64,000 bases of DNA from Psychromonas algarum (GCF_004376845.1 NZ_SNUW01000008.1:62001-126000); one strand, 5' to 3'. Positions 48,269 to 59,430 are shown, counted from the first letter of the stretch. Numbers and translations: made by a program. The notes: generated from the sequence alone by a model not told the origin.

Positions 48269-49987
48269 TTAAAAAACCCAAACTTCTACACGACGATTCT
48301 TACTCCGCCCAATTTCTGTTTTATTTGATGCAATTGGTAATTTCTCTCCAAGCCCTTCAATAGCAGTGATGTGCACACCATGTGAAACTAAAATACTCTC
48401 TACCATATTTGCCCGCATAAGCGATAATTCAGTGCTTTTTTTAAGATCTTCTAAAGGGTCAGAAAACCCCATTAAAACAATTCGTTTCTCTGGGTTTTGC
48501 TGAATATACTCAACAACACGAGAGATATCTTTTTTCCCCTTACTATCCAATTGGTTACTAGCACTTTTAAAATAAAAGTTAAGTGATAAACGACTAGCAA
48601 TTTCCATATAATCATTATAAAACGCTGGTGCACTAGGTATTTTAGAAGGCGTTTCTAATTTAATATTTTGAGAAATAAATCCAACCTTTTCAACCACCTC
48701 TTGCCCTGAAAATGAAGTACTAAAGTCAACAAAATTTTTAATAAAGGAGTTACTTGCTTGAGGAACATACAAATACAATCGACGTACTAAAGCATAATCT
48801 TCAGTACTAACGGTGAAATAAGTAGGATAGATAGGATATGTAGATTCACTCGCCATAATAGAAATTTCTTTATTATGGTTAATATAAGGTAAGGACACAA
48901 AACCAATAGCAGCCTTATTATGACTCACCAACTCTGACAAATCGCTATTAGATTCAATACGTTTAGCTTTCCCAGATAATTTTTTATCGTAAGCATTAAG
49001 TGCTAATTGGTTAAATGTTTGCCAGGTACCCGATTTTGCATTACGAGCATAAAGCTTAATAGCAATGTCTTCTCCACCAAGTTCGCTCCAATGTGTAATT
49101 TCACCTGAAAATATTTTTGATATTTGCTGTAAAGTTAACTTAGTTAAAGGATTATCAGGGTGAACCATAATAGCTACACCATCCAAACCAATAATGTGCT
49201 CATTATTATTAAGCCTTAAGTTCCCATACTTACTTTTTAATAATGCCACTTCCCGATCTTTAATTTCTCGTGATGACATCGCGATATCAGCCTTGCCTGC
49301 TAATAAATCTGTAAATGCGGTACTCGAACCATGTGCATGTACTTCAATACTATAAACACTATTATTATCAATATATTGTAATTGACGTTCATTGTCTGAG
49401 TCACCTTTTATCCATTGCATTTCTGTGATTCCAAGTTGCATCAAATAAGCTTCTAACAATGCAGGAGCAAGACTTTCACCTATCGTATTTGAACCATGTA
49501 AACGCATTATCACTTGTGCATTTTGAACCGGTAAAACAATCTCTTTATGTACTATCGGTTCATTTGGATGTGACTTTAGAGTTGATGGATATATTGCAGA
49601 ATTTAAGGTAAATTTCAAAACATTACTTTGTATCAGTACTAGTAAACTAAATGCGATGCAGACTAATAAAAGCGTAATAAATAATAGTTTATTATGTTTT
49701 TTTATAATAACGGAAGATTTCACTTGTGAGGATGTTTCAGGCTTTATCGGCAGAAATTGTTCATACATATTAGTCTTTTGTAATGATCTTATTCGTTGCT
49801 TAATAACCTCATTATTTAAACTGCTCAGCTCTTCAAAAACAGTGAGTCGATACTGCTCATCTAATACTAATTTATCCATTGATAATTCAATATCAAATAG
49901 GCTTCTTACTAGCTCCTTTAGTTCAACAAGCTTGCATTTAAAATCTGATGATAACTTAAGAGGCTCTCCAATATTATTACTTTGCAT
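48269..49987 (-). CDS. Membrane-anchored PstS-like / OmpA-domain fusion protein
   Basis: A 572-residue protein with four parts. Residues 1-98 look cytosolic and helical. One membrane segment lies at about 101-121. A periplasmic substrate-binding domain covers about 160-440 (HGSNTIGESLAPALLEAYL, ADIAMSSREIKDRE, GLDGVAIMVHPDNP, LYARNAKSGTWQTF), with the SGT phosphate loop of PstS-like proteins. An OmpA-like peptidoglycan-binding domain covers about 465-572 (GFSDPLEDLKKSTELSLMRA and NRRVEVW; the usual GHTD is GFSD). The ATG at 49987 has AGGA 7 bases upstream; an ATG two codons earlier is too close to it. No pstCAB genes are nearby, so transport is unlikely. Sensing or wall-attached scavenging is possible. 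Confidence 0.8.
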   Translation of the reverse strand: MQSNNIGEPLKLSSDFKCKLVELKELVRSLFDIELSMDKLVLDEQYRLTVFEELSSLNNEVIKQRIRSLQKTNMYEQFLPIKPETSSQVKSSVIIKKHNKLLFITLLLVCIAFSLLVLIQSNVLKFTLNSAIYPSTLKSHPNEPIVHKEIVLPVQNAQVIMRLHGSNTIGESLAPALLEAYLMQLGITEMQWIKGDSDNERQLQYIDNNSVYSIEVHAHGSSTAFTDLLAGKADIAMSSREIKDREVALLKSKYGNLRLNNNEHIIGLDGVAIMVHPDNPLTKLTLQQISKIFSGEITHWSELGGEDIAIKLYARNAKSGTWQTFNQLALNAYDKKLSGKAKRIESNSDLSELVSHNKAAIGFVSLPYINHNKEISIMASESTYPIYPTYFTVSTEDYALVRRLYLYVPQASNSFIKNFVDFSTSFSGQEVVEKVGFISQNIKLETPSKIPSAPAFYNDYMEIASRLSLNFYFKSASNQLDSKGKKDISRVVEYIQQNPEKRIVLMGFSDPLEDLKKSTELSLMRANMVESILVSHGVHITAIEGLGEKLPIASNKTEIGRSKNRRVEVWVF

Positions 49988-50142
49988 CACCATTTCCTTT
50001 CACGCTTTTAAGTTCTTCATTATCAACATATAGATTACAATACGATGGCAACAACATGACATAAAGGTGACAGTACAAATGTAATAGGTTATTTTAGGGG
50101 GATATATAAAAAAACAAACAGAAAATAATTTTTTATTAAAAA

Positions 50143-50170
50143 AATGCGATTCATTTTCATGAATCGCATT
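50143..50170 (-). terminator. Rho-independent terminator of dapD
   Basis: A perfect 12-pair stem AATGCGATTCAT / ATGAATCGCATT with a four-base loop. On the minus strand it is followed by a U tract. It lies 39 bases beyond the dapD stop. Confidence 0.8.
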
Positions 50171-50209
50171 CTTAAACTATTACTCTTTTAAGTAATAAAT
50201 GAGAAGGGA

Positions 50210-51238
50210 TTAATTAGAGTGCAGCATGCTATTTAATTCAACAGCGCTTTTATTCACTAAGCATTCAATTTGACCCGTTACTGAATTACGACGGAACAAT
50301 AGATCATCTTTATTCGCTAACTCACGCGCTTTAACAGAACCCGCTTCTTTGCCTTCGTTATCTAACATTTTAACTTTAGAACCAGCTGTCACATATAAAC
50401 CAGATTCAATAGTACAACGGTTACCTAGAGGGAAGCCAAGGCCAGCATTAGCACCTAGTAAGCTATTTTCACCAATAGCAACAATCATTTTACCACCGCC
50501 AGATAGTGTTCCCATAATAGAAGCACCACCACCGATATCACTACCTTCACCAACCATAACACCAGCTGAGATACGCCCTTCAACCATGCTAACACCTGTA
50601 GTACCAGCATTAAAGTTAATGAAACCTTCATGCATTACAGTTGTGCCTTCGCCAACATGTGCACCTAAACGTACACGAGATGTATCAGCAATACGCACAC
50701 CAGCAGGTACCACGTAATCAACCATTTTTGGAAACTTATCAACACAATCAACAGTAATTGTTTTACCTTTTAAACGCGCTTTAATTTGGCGATCTTTTAA
50801 TTCAGGTAAATCAATCGGACCTTTATTTGTCCATGCAATGTTATGTAATAGACCAAAAATACCATCTAAAACAACACCGTGTGGTTTTACTAAACGATGA
50901 GAGATAAGTTGTAGTTTTAAGTAACCTTCAGCAACACTTTGTGGAGCTTCATCTGTAGCTAAAATAACCAGCACCAAAGGTTGCTTTGATTTAGCCGCTG
51001 CAACAGCAAAATCGGCGTTATCCATCTCGTTTTCACCATTAAAAGCGGCAGCTAATTGTTCTGCAACTTCAGGTGTAACTTCAATGACTTGATTACCACC
51101 CTCATAACCAGCAATAGCACCAATTGTCGCAACTAGATCATCGTTTGGATTTAAAATTGGATTAGGAAAAAATGCTTCAATAATTTTTTGATCGCGGTTT
51201 TTAGTCGCAGTACCAAACGCAAGAGAAAATGTAGACAT
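50210..51238 (-). CDS. dapD: Tetrahydrodipicolinate N-succinyltransferase, long form
   Basis: A 342-residue acyltransferase of the lysine/diaminopimelate pathway. A non-conserved N-terminal half is followed by a left-handed beta-helix of hexapeptide repeats (RVRLGAHVGEGTTVMHEGFINFNAGTTGVSMVEGRISAGVMVGEGSDIGGGASIMGTLSGG, about residues 190-260). The length marks the Pseudomonas/Vibrio-type DapD (about 340) rather than the 274-residue E. coli type. It is monocistronic, with its own terminator. Confidence 0.92.
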   Translation of the reverse strand: MSTFSLAFGTATKNRDQKIIEAFFPNPILNPNDDLVATIGAIAGYEGGNQVIEVTPEVAEQLAAAFNGENEMDNADFAVAAAKSKQPLVLVILATDEAPQSVAEGYLKLQLISHRLVKPHGVVLDGIFGLLHNIAWTNKGPIDLPELKDRQIKARLKGKTITVDCVDKFPKMVDYVVPAGVRIADTSRVRLGAHVGEGTTVMHEGFINFNAGTTGVSMVEGRISAGVMVGEGSDIGGGASIMGTLSGGGKMIVAIGENSLLGANAGLGFPLGNRCTIESGLYVTAGSKVKMLDNEGKEAGSVKARELANKDDLLFRRNSVTGQIECLVNKSAVELNSMLHSN

Positions 51239-51449
51239 GTATTAAGCTCCGATTTAAAAGTCTATTAGGCAAAGAACACCAAAATATAATGACGAAATAA
51301 TAAGTGGTGCTAATAATAAAGAAGCGATAGGTGAGATGCAAAATTAAAACGTTATAAGTATCAATTAATTGCTATAGATGGTTTAACATAAGTCTTTATT
51401 AATAAGAAGATTGGTCATAAAATGAATAAATATCAGCCATCATTTTAAT

Positions 51450-51989
51450 TTACCGTATTTGTTTTTGAGTGTGATTTCTGATTCGTTTAAATATAAAAAT
51501 AGCTGACAATTTAGCGATATATAAGAGAATTTCTAGCAATAACATCAATGCGACGGCAACCGTTAAACCAACGATAATCGCCTGCTGATTTAATATAATA
51601 TTCGCTTTATAGTTATTCCAACTTTCTTTAAAAATAGGTTGCTTGAAAGATTGAGTTAATGCCGCTAAACGATACCAGATAGGTTTATTTAAGTTATCTA
51701 TTTTTTGTTGTAAATATTGCACCCGTAAATAACTATTTTCAATCACAGTGGCTTCATCACGAAATAAAGCTATTTGGCTACTTTTATGTTTATTAATCAG
51801 CGCTTGAAGATCACCAGAAAAATACACATCAGCTAATGATTGAAACTGTGAAAGTTGCAATTGAGCTTCTGCAAAGTGACCTTGTAAACGTAATTCATAT
51901 TGTTGTAAGAAATTCGGTAATTGCAGCCCTAATAGCAAACTTAATGTAAAAACAATTTGTAAACTATAACGCTTAATTACCGATAACAT
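51450..51989 (-). CDS. DUF2937-like membrane protein
   Basis: A 179-residue protein with one N-terminal membrane segment (about residues 9-25), a periplasmic helical region, and one or two C-terminal segments (about 137-165) before a basic tail. The segment LPNFLQQYELRLQGHFAEAQLQLSQFQSLADVYFSGDLQALI is the DUF2937 pattern. Function unknown. It starts 2 bases after djlA on the same strand, so it is probably co-expressed. Confidence 0.65.
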   Translation of the reverse strand: MLSVIKRYSLQIVFTLSLLLGLQLPNFLQQYELRLQGHFAEAQLQLSQFQSLADVYFSGDLQALINKHKSSQIALFRDEATVIENSYLRVQYLQQKIDNLNKPIWYRLAALTQSFKQPIFKESWNNYKANIILNQQAIIVGLTVAVALMLLLEILLYIAKLSAIFIFKRIRNHTQKQIR

Positions 51990-51991
51990 TA

Positions 51992-52810
51992 TTATTTAAA
52001 ACCTCTGCTTGAACGCAATACTTCATAAGCTTTTTGAATATCTTGCGCTTTCTCATTCGCTAATTCCATCATCTCTTCAGGTAAACCTTTTGAAGCTAAT
52101 TTATCAGGATGGTTTTGACTCATTAACTTACGGTAAGCTCGTTTAATTTCTTTATCTGTTGCACTGCTATCAACACCCAATACTTTATAAGCATCTTCTT
52201 CAACTTGTGCTTTATTAAACTGCTGTCCACCGTTGCTATTACCTCGATGAAATTGACTTTGACCTTCAATCATCTGAATTAACCGATCTAGCTCAAAACG
52301 AGAGAAACCTAATGTTTCAGCGATGGTATAAAGGATGACTTTTTCATTATCATCGATATGCCCATCTGAAAAAGCAACTTGTACTTGAATGGCCAAAAAC
52401 ATTTGTAAAACATTACGTTCGCCATGCAAGGTTTGTACAAAAGCCTGTAATACTTCAGTTAATGCAAAGTCGGCTTTTTTACCTTCAGTAAATGCGGTTT
52501 GAGCTTGTACCCTTGCTTCACCGTGTAAATTCATTTGATCCATATAAGCATTTGCTATATGGATATCAGTACTGGTTACTTGTCCTTTTGATTTAGCAAC
52601 ATGCCCCATTACAGAAAAAGTAGTTTCAAAAAAGACTTTTTGTTTTGCTATGCTATTTGCTCGCCCACCTAACATGCCATCTTGCATATTAAAATTGCGA
52701 CCAACAGCCGTATCAAATTTATGCCCTAACCACACACCTAGGATAAGCCCGAAGAAATGACCAAACATAAAACCAAAAAAACCGCCTAATAACTTACCCC
52801 ATATACGCAT
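51992..52810 (-). CDS. djlA: Membrane-anchored co-chaperone DjlA
   Basis: A 272-residue DnaJ-like protein. The N-terminal membrane segment (about residues 6-31) has the glycine-rich dimerisation pattern. A TerB-like helical domain covers about 50-170. The C-terminal J domain (about 207-272) keeps the HPD tripeptide in [12 protein letters not shown]. It stimulates DnaK at the inner membrane and is linked to envelope stress. It is divergent from lptD, as in E. coli. Confidence 0.95.
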   Translation of the reverse strand: MRIWGKLLGGFFGFMFGHFFGLILGVWLGHKFDTAVGRNFNMQDGMLGGRANSIAKQKVFFETTFSVMGHVAKSKGQVTSTDIHIANAYMDQMNLHGEARVQAQTAFTEGKKADFALTEVLQAFVQTLHGERNVLQMFLAIQVQVAFSDGHIDDNEKVILYTIAETLGFSRFELDRLIQMIEGQSQFHRGNSNGGQQFNKAQVEEDAYKVLGVDSSATDKEIKRAYRKLMSQNHPDKLASKGLPEEMMELANEKAQDIQKAYEVLRSSRGFK

Positions 52811-53030
52811 AACTGATAACTACCTTAAATTTAAGAATTATTAAAACTGTCTATTATTTTGACTAACTATGTGAACATTTACCAATTATTTGTATTAAAT
52901 CGCTAAAATAGCCATTTAATGTCGAATCAAAGATTGGAGCAAGCAAAAGTTTACTCTATTATATAGAGTCATATTTATTATTTATGCTTAGCGCTTTCTT
53001 TAATTTCTAAGCCCTTATTGTGAGTTATTA

Positions 53031-55424
53031 ATGTTAAAACTGTTTCCTGTATTCTTGATCTTATTTCCCATTGCTAGTATCACTGCACAAGCAGATGAAA
53101 ATAATGACTCTAATACAAATGTAAATACGGGTAATGGTTCCGATAATACAACTGTAGCGGCAGATATTGCTCCTGTGACTTTAGAACAAAAGTCAGAGCC
53201 TCGTGATGTAAGACTTTTTTTCAAACAATGTTATCGCAACGTACCTCCTATAGTAGAAAGTCATAATAAAAAAGATAAAAATCATATACCTATTGATATT
53301 GGAGCTTTTTCACTAAAAGGTATTGATAACAAAATAGTCTATCAAGGTGATGTAAATTTAACACAGGGTGATAAATCATTAACGTCAGACTCTTTAACCT
53401 ATGATCGTAATACAGAAGAAGCTTACGCAAGCGGTAATGCAAAATTTGTAAATGGTCAAATGACCTTGTTTGCCGATCAAGTAGAAACAAATTTAAAAAC
53501 CAATGAGTCTTATTTATATCACACTGAATACCAATTTCATGGCCAAGGTGGACGTGGTGATGCAGATAGAATTTATGATAACGGACAAGACGTATATGAA
53601 TTAAATTCATCAAGCTATACTGCATGTCCTCCAGAAGATACAACTTGGCGTATAGACTCTTCAACACTGTATATCGATAATGTTGAAGAGATGGGTACTG
53701 CTTATAATGCAGTATTAAGAATTAAAGATGTGCCTGTTTTTTACTTCCCTTACATTAGTTACCCGTTAACTGATAAACGTAAAACTGGTTTATTATTTCC
53801 AAGCTACAAACTATCTTCAGTTAACGGCACCACAGTTGATCAACCTTTATATATTAATATTGCCCCAAATCAAGATGCGACGATCACTCCAACCTACATG
53901 GAAAATCGTGGTACTTTGTTAGCAACTGATTATCGTTATTTATTTGATGCTGGTACCGGTAATATTCATGGTGAATATTTAAGTGATGACCGTATACGTG
54001 ATGACTCTCGTTACCTATTCCACTTTAATCATAATGTGAATTTTGCACAGGATTGGAATTTTAATGCAGATTACAGCCGAGTCAGTGACCAATATTACTT
54101 CAGTGATATCGATACTGATTACGGTACTCGTAGTGATAACCAATTATTACAAACGGCAAAGTTAAGTTATTCACAAGTTAACTGGAATAGTGAAGTAGAA
54201 GTGCGAGACTTCCAAATATTAGGGACAACTAACCTTCCTTATTCTGTATTACCAAAAGTTGCTTTTAGTGCTTATCAACCGTTAGGGTGGAAAAGCTTAC
54301 AGTTTGATTGGTATTCAGAAGTTACCAAGTTTGGTAACGCAGACAAAGATGTATATACAGGTACCCGTGTTCACCTTGAACCTAAACTGTCACTACCACT
54401 TTATTACAACTCAATGTTTGTTGATACCGAGTTAAAGTATATGGTGAGTTATTATCAACAGGATTTAGGTAATACAAGTAATAACACCAATATCGATAAC
54501 CTAGATGAAACAGCAACACGTTACCTGCCCTCTTTTAAAATACATTCAGGTATTAACCTTGAGCGTGATTTCTCACTCTTTGATAATGACTACCGTCAAA
54601 CATTGGTACCACAAGTACAATATTTGTATGTGCCTTATACCGATCAGACTGATATTGGTTTATATGACACAACAAGTTTACAGCAGGATTATTACGGTCT
54701 ATTCCGTGACAATCGCTATTCAGGCTATGACCGAATTGCAGATGCAAACCAAATAACGGTCGGCTTATCAAGTAGCTTTTTAAACCCACAAGGTAAAGAA
54801 AAATTACGTTTTGCCGTTGGTCAGAATTATTACCTATCACAATCAAAAACCACATTAGACATGACGAGTTCAACCAGCTCATCAACGGATACGCAAGAGG
54901 TGAGTCGTTCATCTGTTATTGGTGAATTTGATGTTAACTTTGAAGATGATTATTTCTTCCACGCAGGGATGGAATGGAGTAGTGATAACAATATTATCCA
55001 ACGAGCAAACTCAACAATAGAAAAACGTTGGGCTTATAACACCTTTATGCAAGTTAACTATCGTTATTATCGAGAGGATGAAGACGCAAAGTGGTATGAA
55101 GTCGTTAACCAAGTTGGTAGCAAAATAAACTGGTCAATCAACACACAATGGACCACCTTTGCTAGTTATTATTACGATATTAAATATGAAAACACTTTTG
55201 AAAGAATTGTAGGTGTTAAATATCAATCTTGTTGTTGGGCAGTTGGTTTGACTTATGATGAGCATATGCTGCCTTATTATGGTAGTGAATCCAACTTTTC
55301 AAACACAATTGAAACAGAAAGAAGTATTGGTTTAACAATTGAACTGATGGGATTAGGCGGTGTCGGTTATACAACCGAAGATGAAGGTTTATTCGACTAC
55401 GGTCGTCCGTTTTATTTAAAGTAA
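53031..55424 (+). CDS. lptD: LPS-assembly protein LptD
   Basis: A 797-residue outer-membrane protein that inserts LPS into the outer leaflet with LptE. A signal peptide (about residues 1-21) is followed by a beta-jellyroll OstA domain (about 85-215) and a large beta-barrel. The four disulfide cysteines are visible: C67, C199 and an adjacent pair in KYQSCCWAVGL near the C-terminus. It is first gene of the lptD-surA-pdxA-rsmA-apaH operon. The 220-base gap to djlA should hold its promoter. Confidence 0.95.
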   Translation: MLKLFPVFLILFPIASITAQADENNDSNTNVNTGNGSDNTTVAADIAPVTLEQKSEPRDVRLFFKQCYRNVPPIVESHNKKDKNHIPIDIGAFSLKGIDNKIVYQGDVNLTQGDKSLTSDSLTYDRNTEEAYASGNAKFVNGQMTLFADQVETNLKTNESYLYHTEYQFHGQGGRGDADRIYDNGQDVYELNSSSYTACPPEDTTWRIDSSTLYIDNVEEMGTAYNAVLRIKDVPVFYFPYISYPLTDKRKTGLLFPSYKLSSVNGTTVDQPLYINIAPNQDATITPTYMENRGTLLATDYRYLFDAGTGNIHGEYLSDDRIRDDSRYLFHFNHNVNFAQDWNFNADYSRVSDQYYFSDIDTDYGTRSDNQLLQTAKLSYSQVNWNSEVEVRDFQILGTTNLPYSVLPKVAFSAYQPLGWKSLQFDWYSEVTKFGNADKDVYTGTRVHLEPKLSLPLYYNSMFVDTELKYMVSYYQQDLGNTSNNTNIDNLDETATRYLPSFKIHSGINLERDFSLFDNDYRQTLVPQVQYLYVPYTDQTDIGLYDTTSLQQDYYGLFRDNRYSGYDRIADANQITVGLSSSFLNPQGKEKLRFAVGQNYYLSQSKTTLDMTSSTSSSTDTQEVSRSSVIGEFDVNFEDDYFFHAGMEWSSDNNIIQRANSTIEKRWAYNTFMQVNYRYYREDEDAKWYEVVNQVGSKINWSINTQWTTFASYYYDIKYENTFERIVGVKYQSCCWAVGLTYDEHMLPYYGSESNFSNTIETERSIGLTIELMGLGGVGYTTEDEGLFDYGRPFYLK

Positions 55425-55434
55425 CGAGTAAAAA

Positions 55435-56751
55435 ATGAAATTAACAATACGATTTATAAGTGCGCTGATTTTTGTAGCTTCTTTATCTCAGGTTTCTGTT
55501 GCAGCAGAAGTACAGTTAGACAAAATTGAAGCGGTCGTAAATCAAGATCTCATTCTGAGTAGCGATCTTGCAAATATGAAACATGATTTAGTAAAACGCT
55601 ATCAAGAAAGCGGGCAAACATTACCGAATGCAGAGGACATTAATAAACAAGTGCTCGATAAATTGATTAGTGACCGACTACAACTTCAAGTTGCAGCAAA
55701 AATGGGACTACGTATTAGTGATGCACAATTAGATCAAACCTTAGAGCAAATAGCGAAAAAACAAAATCAAACACTTATGCAAATGCGTGCAGACCTAGAA
55801 AAGTCAGGGACTAATTATCAAGCCTTTGTTAACAGTGTTCGTGATGAAATAACGATTAATGAAGTACGTCAAGTACAAGTACGTAGACGTATCAACATTA
55901 CAGATCAAGAAGTACAGCAAATGATTGACCGTATTAATCAGCAAGGTGAACAAAAGGTTGAATTTCACTTTGCACATATACTGTTAAAAATATCTCCAGA
56001 TACATCAGCAGAAAAAAAACTGGAAATAGATCAAGAAGCTAATGACCTTGTACAAAAAATCCAAAATGGTGCTGATATTACCGAGCTTGCTCGTCAATAT
56101 TCGGAAGGCCCAAAAGCGGCAGAAGGTGGAGATTGGGGGTGGCGTAAAATGGATGCAATACCAAGCCTGTTTGTTGATAACCTCAAAGAAAGCAATAATA
56201 AAGATGACATTATAGGCCCATTCTATTCACGTATGGGTGTGCATATCATTAAAGTATTAGATAAAAAAGGTGATGTCAGCGTATTAACAGAAGAAGTAAA
56301 CGCACGCCATATTTTGATCAAACCTAATATCATTTTAGGTGATGATAAAGTGAAAGAGTTATTAACCACTTTACGTCAGCAAATCTTAGACGGTACAAAA
56401 ACCTTCGCTGAGCTAGCGAAAGAATACTCTCAAGATCCAGGTTCAGCGGTAAAAGGTGGCGAACTTGGTTGGGCCGATCCGACTATGTATGTACCAGAGT
56501 TTCGTGATATGGCATTAACAGAAGAAGTTGGTGAAATAAGCCCTCCATTCCATACGGTTCATGGATGGCATATCTTACAAGTCCTTGATAAACGCCAATC
56601 AGATACAACAGATAAGGCAACAAAACAAAAAGCTTATACCATGTTATTTAGACAGCGCTTTCCTGCTGAAGTGTATGCTTGGTTAAATGAAATTCGTCAA
56701 GAAGCCTATATAAAAATAACAAATCCTGATTATATTATTGAGGAAGAATAA
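55435..56751 (+). CDS. surA: Periplasmic chaperone and peptidyl-prolyl isomerase SurA
   Basis: A 438-residue outer-membrane-protein chaperone. A signal peptide (about residues 1-23) precedes an N-terminal chaperone domain ([13 protein letters not shown]...[11 protein letters not shown]). Two parvulin domains follow at about 180-280 ([10 protein letters not shown]...[12 protein letters not shown]) and 290-390 (NARHILIKP...[16 protein letters not shown]). The C-terminal helix follows. It sits 10 bases after lptD and overlaps pdxA. Confidence 0.96.
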   Translation: MKLTIRFISALIFVASLSQVSVAAEVQLDKIEAVVNQDLILSSDLANMKHDLVKRYQESGQTLPNAEDINKQVLDKLISDRLQLQVAAKMGLRISDAQLDQTLEQIAKKQNQTLMQMRADLEKSGTNYQAFVNSVRDEITINEVRQVQVRRRINITDQEVQQMIDRINQQGEQKVEFHFAHILLKISPDTSAEKKLEIDQEANDLVQKIQNGADITELARQYSEGPKAAEGGDWGWRKMDAIPSLFVDNLKESNNKDDIIGPFYSRMGVHIIKVLDKKGDVSVLTEEVNARHILIKPNIILGDDKVKELLTTLRQQILDGTKTFAELAKEYSQDPGSAVKGGELGWADPTMYVPEFRDMALTEEVGEISPPFHTVHGWHILQVLDKRQSDTTDKATKQKAYTMLFRQRFPAEVYAWLNEIRQEAYIKITNPDYIIEEE

Positions 56752-57746
56752 TGTTACCTCGAATCATAGTAACTGCAGGGGAACCTGGAGGTATTGGACC
56801 TGATTTAGTATTACAACTCGCCGATAAAATATGGCCAGCTCAATTAATCATTTGTGCTGATATTAATCTTCTCCAAGAAAGAGCTAACTTATTGAATAAA
56901 AAAATAAATTTTATTGAATATGACAAAAATAGCAACAACCAAACACAAGCAATAGGACAATTAACCGTTGCTCATATTGCAACTGAAGCAAAGGTTGTTG
57001 CTGGGCAATTAAATGTGGCTAATGGTCAATATGTTTTAGATACATTACGTTTTGCTAGCCAAGGTTGTTTGAGTGGTGAGTTTTCAGCTGTTGTTACTGC
57101 GCCGGTACATAAAGCCGTAATTAATGATGCCGGTGTCACTTTTAGTGGTCACACTGAGTTTTTTGCAGAACAAGCCAATGTTGATTTAGTTGTAATGATG
57201 TTAGCCACAATAGGTTTGCGAGTTGCGTTGGCTACTACACACCTGCCCTTATCTGCTGTACCTAAAGCCATTACAGAACCATTATTAATCGATATTATTA
57301 CTATTTTAAATAATGAGTTAATAACAAAATATGCCATTAAGCAACCTCGAATATATGTTTGTGGTTTAAACCCGCATGCAGGTGAAGGCGGCCATATGGG
57401 GCGAGAAGAAATTGAAGTAATTGAACCAACACTTGAAAAACTTCGCCAAAAAGGAATTCAATTAGTTGGACCATTACCTGCTGATACCTTATTTCAAGAA
57501 AAATACTTAAAAGATGCTGATGCTGTCTTAGCCATGTATCATGACCAAGGATTACCCGTTTTAAAATATAAAGGATTTGGCAAATCCGTTAATATCACAT
57601 TAGGTTTACCATTTATTCGCACATCGGTTGACCATGGCACAGCATTGGATTTAGCGGGCACAGGAAAAGCCGATTCGGGTAGTTTATTATGTGCGGTACA
57701 CGAGGCTATTACTATGGTCCAAAGTAACATCAACAAGGTTAATTAA
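56751..57746 (+). CDS. pdxA: 4-hydroxythreonine-4-phosphate dehydrogenase
   Basis: A 331-residue metal-dependent dehydrogenase of pyridoxal-phosphate synthesis. Metal-binding His residues are in [26 protein letters not shown] and [13 protein letters not shown]. The opening [12 protein letters not shown] is the family signature, and [16 protein letters not shown] is conserved. Its start overlaps the surA stop as TAATG. Confidence 0.95.
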   Translation: MLPRIIVTAGEPGGIGPDLVLQLADKIWPAQLIICADINLLQERANLLNKKINFIEYDKNSNNQTQAIGQLTVAHIATEAKVVAGQLNVANGQYVLDTLRFASQGCLSGEFSAVVTAPVHKAVINDAGVTFSGHTEFFAEQANVDLVVMMLATIGLRVALATTHLPLSAVPKAITEPLLIDIITILNNELITKYAIKQPRIYVCGLNPHAGEGGHMGREEIEVIEPTLEKLRQKGIQLVGPLPADTLFQEKYLKDADAVLAMYHDQGLPVLKYKGFGKSVNITLGLPFIRTSVDHGTALDLAGTGKADSGSLLCAVHEAITMVQSNINKVN

Positions 57747-57748
57747 AA

Positions 57749-58561
57749 ATGAATGATAAAACCCATCTAGGCCATACAGCTCGTAAACGCTTTGGACAAA
57801 ACTTCTTACATGACGATTATATTATTGACTCAATCGTTGCCGCTATTTCACCACAAGCTGAAGATAATATTGTAGAGATTGGTCCCGGTTTAGGCGCTTT
57901 AACAGAGCCTGTTGCACGTAAAGTTAATTGTTTAAACGTAGTTGAGTTAGACCGTGATTTAGCCGCTCGCTTAGAGCAACATCCTACATTGCGTGACAAA
58001 TTAAAAATCACACAAGCTGACGCTATGCGTTTTGATTTTGGACAATTAGTACAAGGTGATAAACAGCTACGTGTATTTGGTAACTTACCGTATAACATTT
58101 CAACACCACTCATGTTTCACTTATTTGAGTTTGCAGATAAAATTTCAGACATGCACTTTATGTTACAAAAAGAAGTAGTAAACCGTTTATGTGCAGGTCC
58201 AGACTGTAAAGCCTATGGGCGTTTAAGTGTCATGGCTCAATATTATTGCAATGTCATTCCTGTATTAGAAGTTCCTCCAACTGCTTTTAAACCTGCACCT
58301 AAAGTTGAGTCAGCGGTAGTTAGATTAGAGCCTTACGATACACCTCCTTTTGTTGCTAAAAGTATGAAAGTATTAAATCAAGTTTGCTCAATGGCATTTA
58401 ATCAACGTCGTAAAACCATTCGTAATGGTTGGCGTGAACTATTAACAGCTGAAGAGATAACAAATCTTAATATTAATATTGGGCATCGTGCTGAAAATAT
58501 TTCTGTTGAAGAGTATGTACGTGTTGCTAACTACGTTTATGATCGTCAACAAGAAGCTTAA
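57749..58561 (+). CDS. rsmA: 16S rRNA dimethyladenosine transferase
   Basis: A 270-residue methyltransferase (KsgA) that dimethylates A1518 and A1519 of 16S r[14 protein letters not shown], the SAM motif [22 protein letters not shown] and the catalytic [10 protein letters not shown] are all present. It starts 2 bases after pdxA. In E. coli apaG would follow; here apaH follows after 7 bases. Confidence 0.96.
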   Translation: MNDKTHLGHTARKRFGQNFLHDDYIIDSIVAAISPQAEDNIVEIGPGLGALTEPVARKVNCLNVVELDRDLAARLEQHPTLRDKLKITQADAMRFDFGQLVQGDKQLRVFGNLPYNISTPLMFHLFEFADKISDMHFMLQKEVVNRLCAGPDCKAYGRLSVMAQYYCNVIPVLEVPPTAFKPAPKVESAVVRLEPYDTPPFVAKSMKVLNQVCSMAFNQRRKTIRNGWRELLTAEEITNLNINIGHRAENISVEEYVRVANYVYDRQQEA

Positions 58562-58568
58562 ATAAGCC

Positions 58569-59396
58569 GTGGCAACGTATATAGTAGGAGATATTCAAGG
58601 TTGTTATGATGAATTAATACAACTGTTATCTTTAGCTAACTTTAATGAAACAACTGATGAATTATGGGTTGCCGGCGATTTAGTTGCTCGAGGCCCTAAG
58701 TCATTAGAAACATTGCGCTTTATTAAAAAAATTAATGCTAAAGTCATTCTAGGTAATCATGATTTACATCTATTAGCTACCGCATTGGGTGTTCATGAGG
58801 CAAAAGAAAAAGATAAAATTTCCCCTATATTAGAAGCAGCAGATTGTAGAGAATTGCTGACTTGGTTACGCCATCAACCACTTTTATTAGAACATCCTGA
58901 ATATAAATTCATCATGGTACATGCCGGTATTTTACCGTCATGGACAATCCAGCAAGCTAAATCATACGCACAAGAAGTAGCTCAGAAATTACAAAGTGAA
59001 CACTATCCAGAACTGCTCAGGGATATGTATGGCAACCACCCTATTGCATGGCAAGACTCATTATCAGGGATAGATAGAACACGTTATATTATCAACGTAT
59101 TTACACGTATGCGTTATTGCACACTTGCTGGTGAATTGGAGTTTAAAAACAAACTTCCACCAGAAAAAAATCCCGATAAAAAGTTAAAGCCTTGGTTTGA
59201 GATCTCTCCAAGAGAACACTCCCAACCTATATTATTCGGTCATTGGGCAGCATTAGAAGGTAAGGTTGAACAAAAAAAAACAGACGATCAAGCGCTATAT
59301 GCACTTGATACAGGCTGCGTTTGGGGAAATAGCTTAAGCATGTTACGTTGGCAAGATAAGAAACTGTTTTCATTATCTTGCCCTGCTTATAGCTAA
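58569..59396 (+). CDS. apaH: Bis(5'-nucleosyl)-tetraphosphatase, symmetrical
   Basis: A 275-residue calcineurin-like phosphatase that splits Ap4A into two ADP and decaps Np4-capped RNA. Metal motifs are GDIQGCYDEL, GDLVARGPKSLETL, GNHDLHLLA and the His of VHAGILPSW. The start is GTG at 58569. It is the last gene of the operon and converges on folA. Confidence 0.95.
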   Translation: MATYIVGDIQGCYDELIQLLSLANFNETTDELWVAGDLVARGPKSLETLRFIKKINAKVILGNHDLHLLATALGVHEAKEKDKISPILEAADCRELLTWLRHQPLLLEHPEYKFIMVHAGILPSWTIQQAKSYAQEVAQKLQSEHYPELLRDMYGNHPIAWQDSLSGIDRTRYIINVFTRMRYCTLAGELEFKNKLPPEKNPDKKLKPWFEISPREHSQPILFGHWAALEGKVEQKKTDDQALYALDTGCVWGNSLSMLRWQDKKLFSLSCPAYS

Positions 59397-59430
59397 TACT
59401 AATAGCGATAAAACCCTGCAAACAATATTC

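Noticed and set aside
59396-59413. TAATAGCGAT between apaH and folA, matching the left end of repeat copy 2
   Set aside because: Ten matching A/T-rich bases without a partner end can occur by chance.
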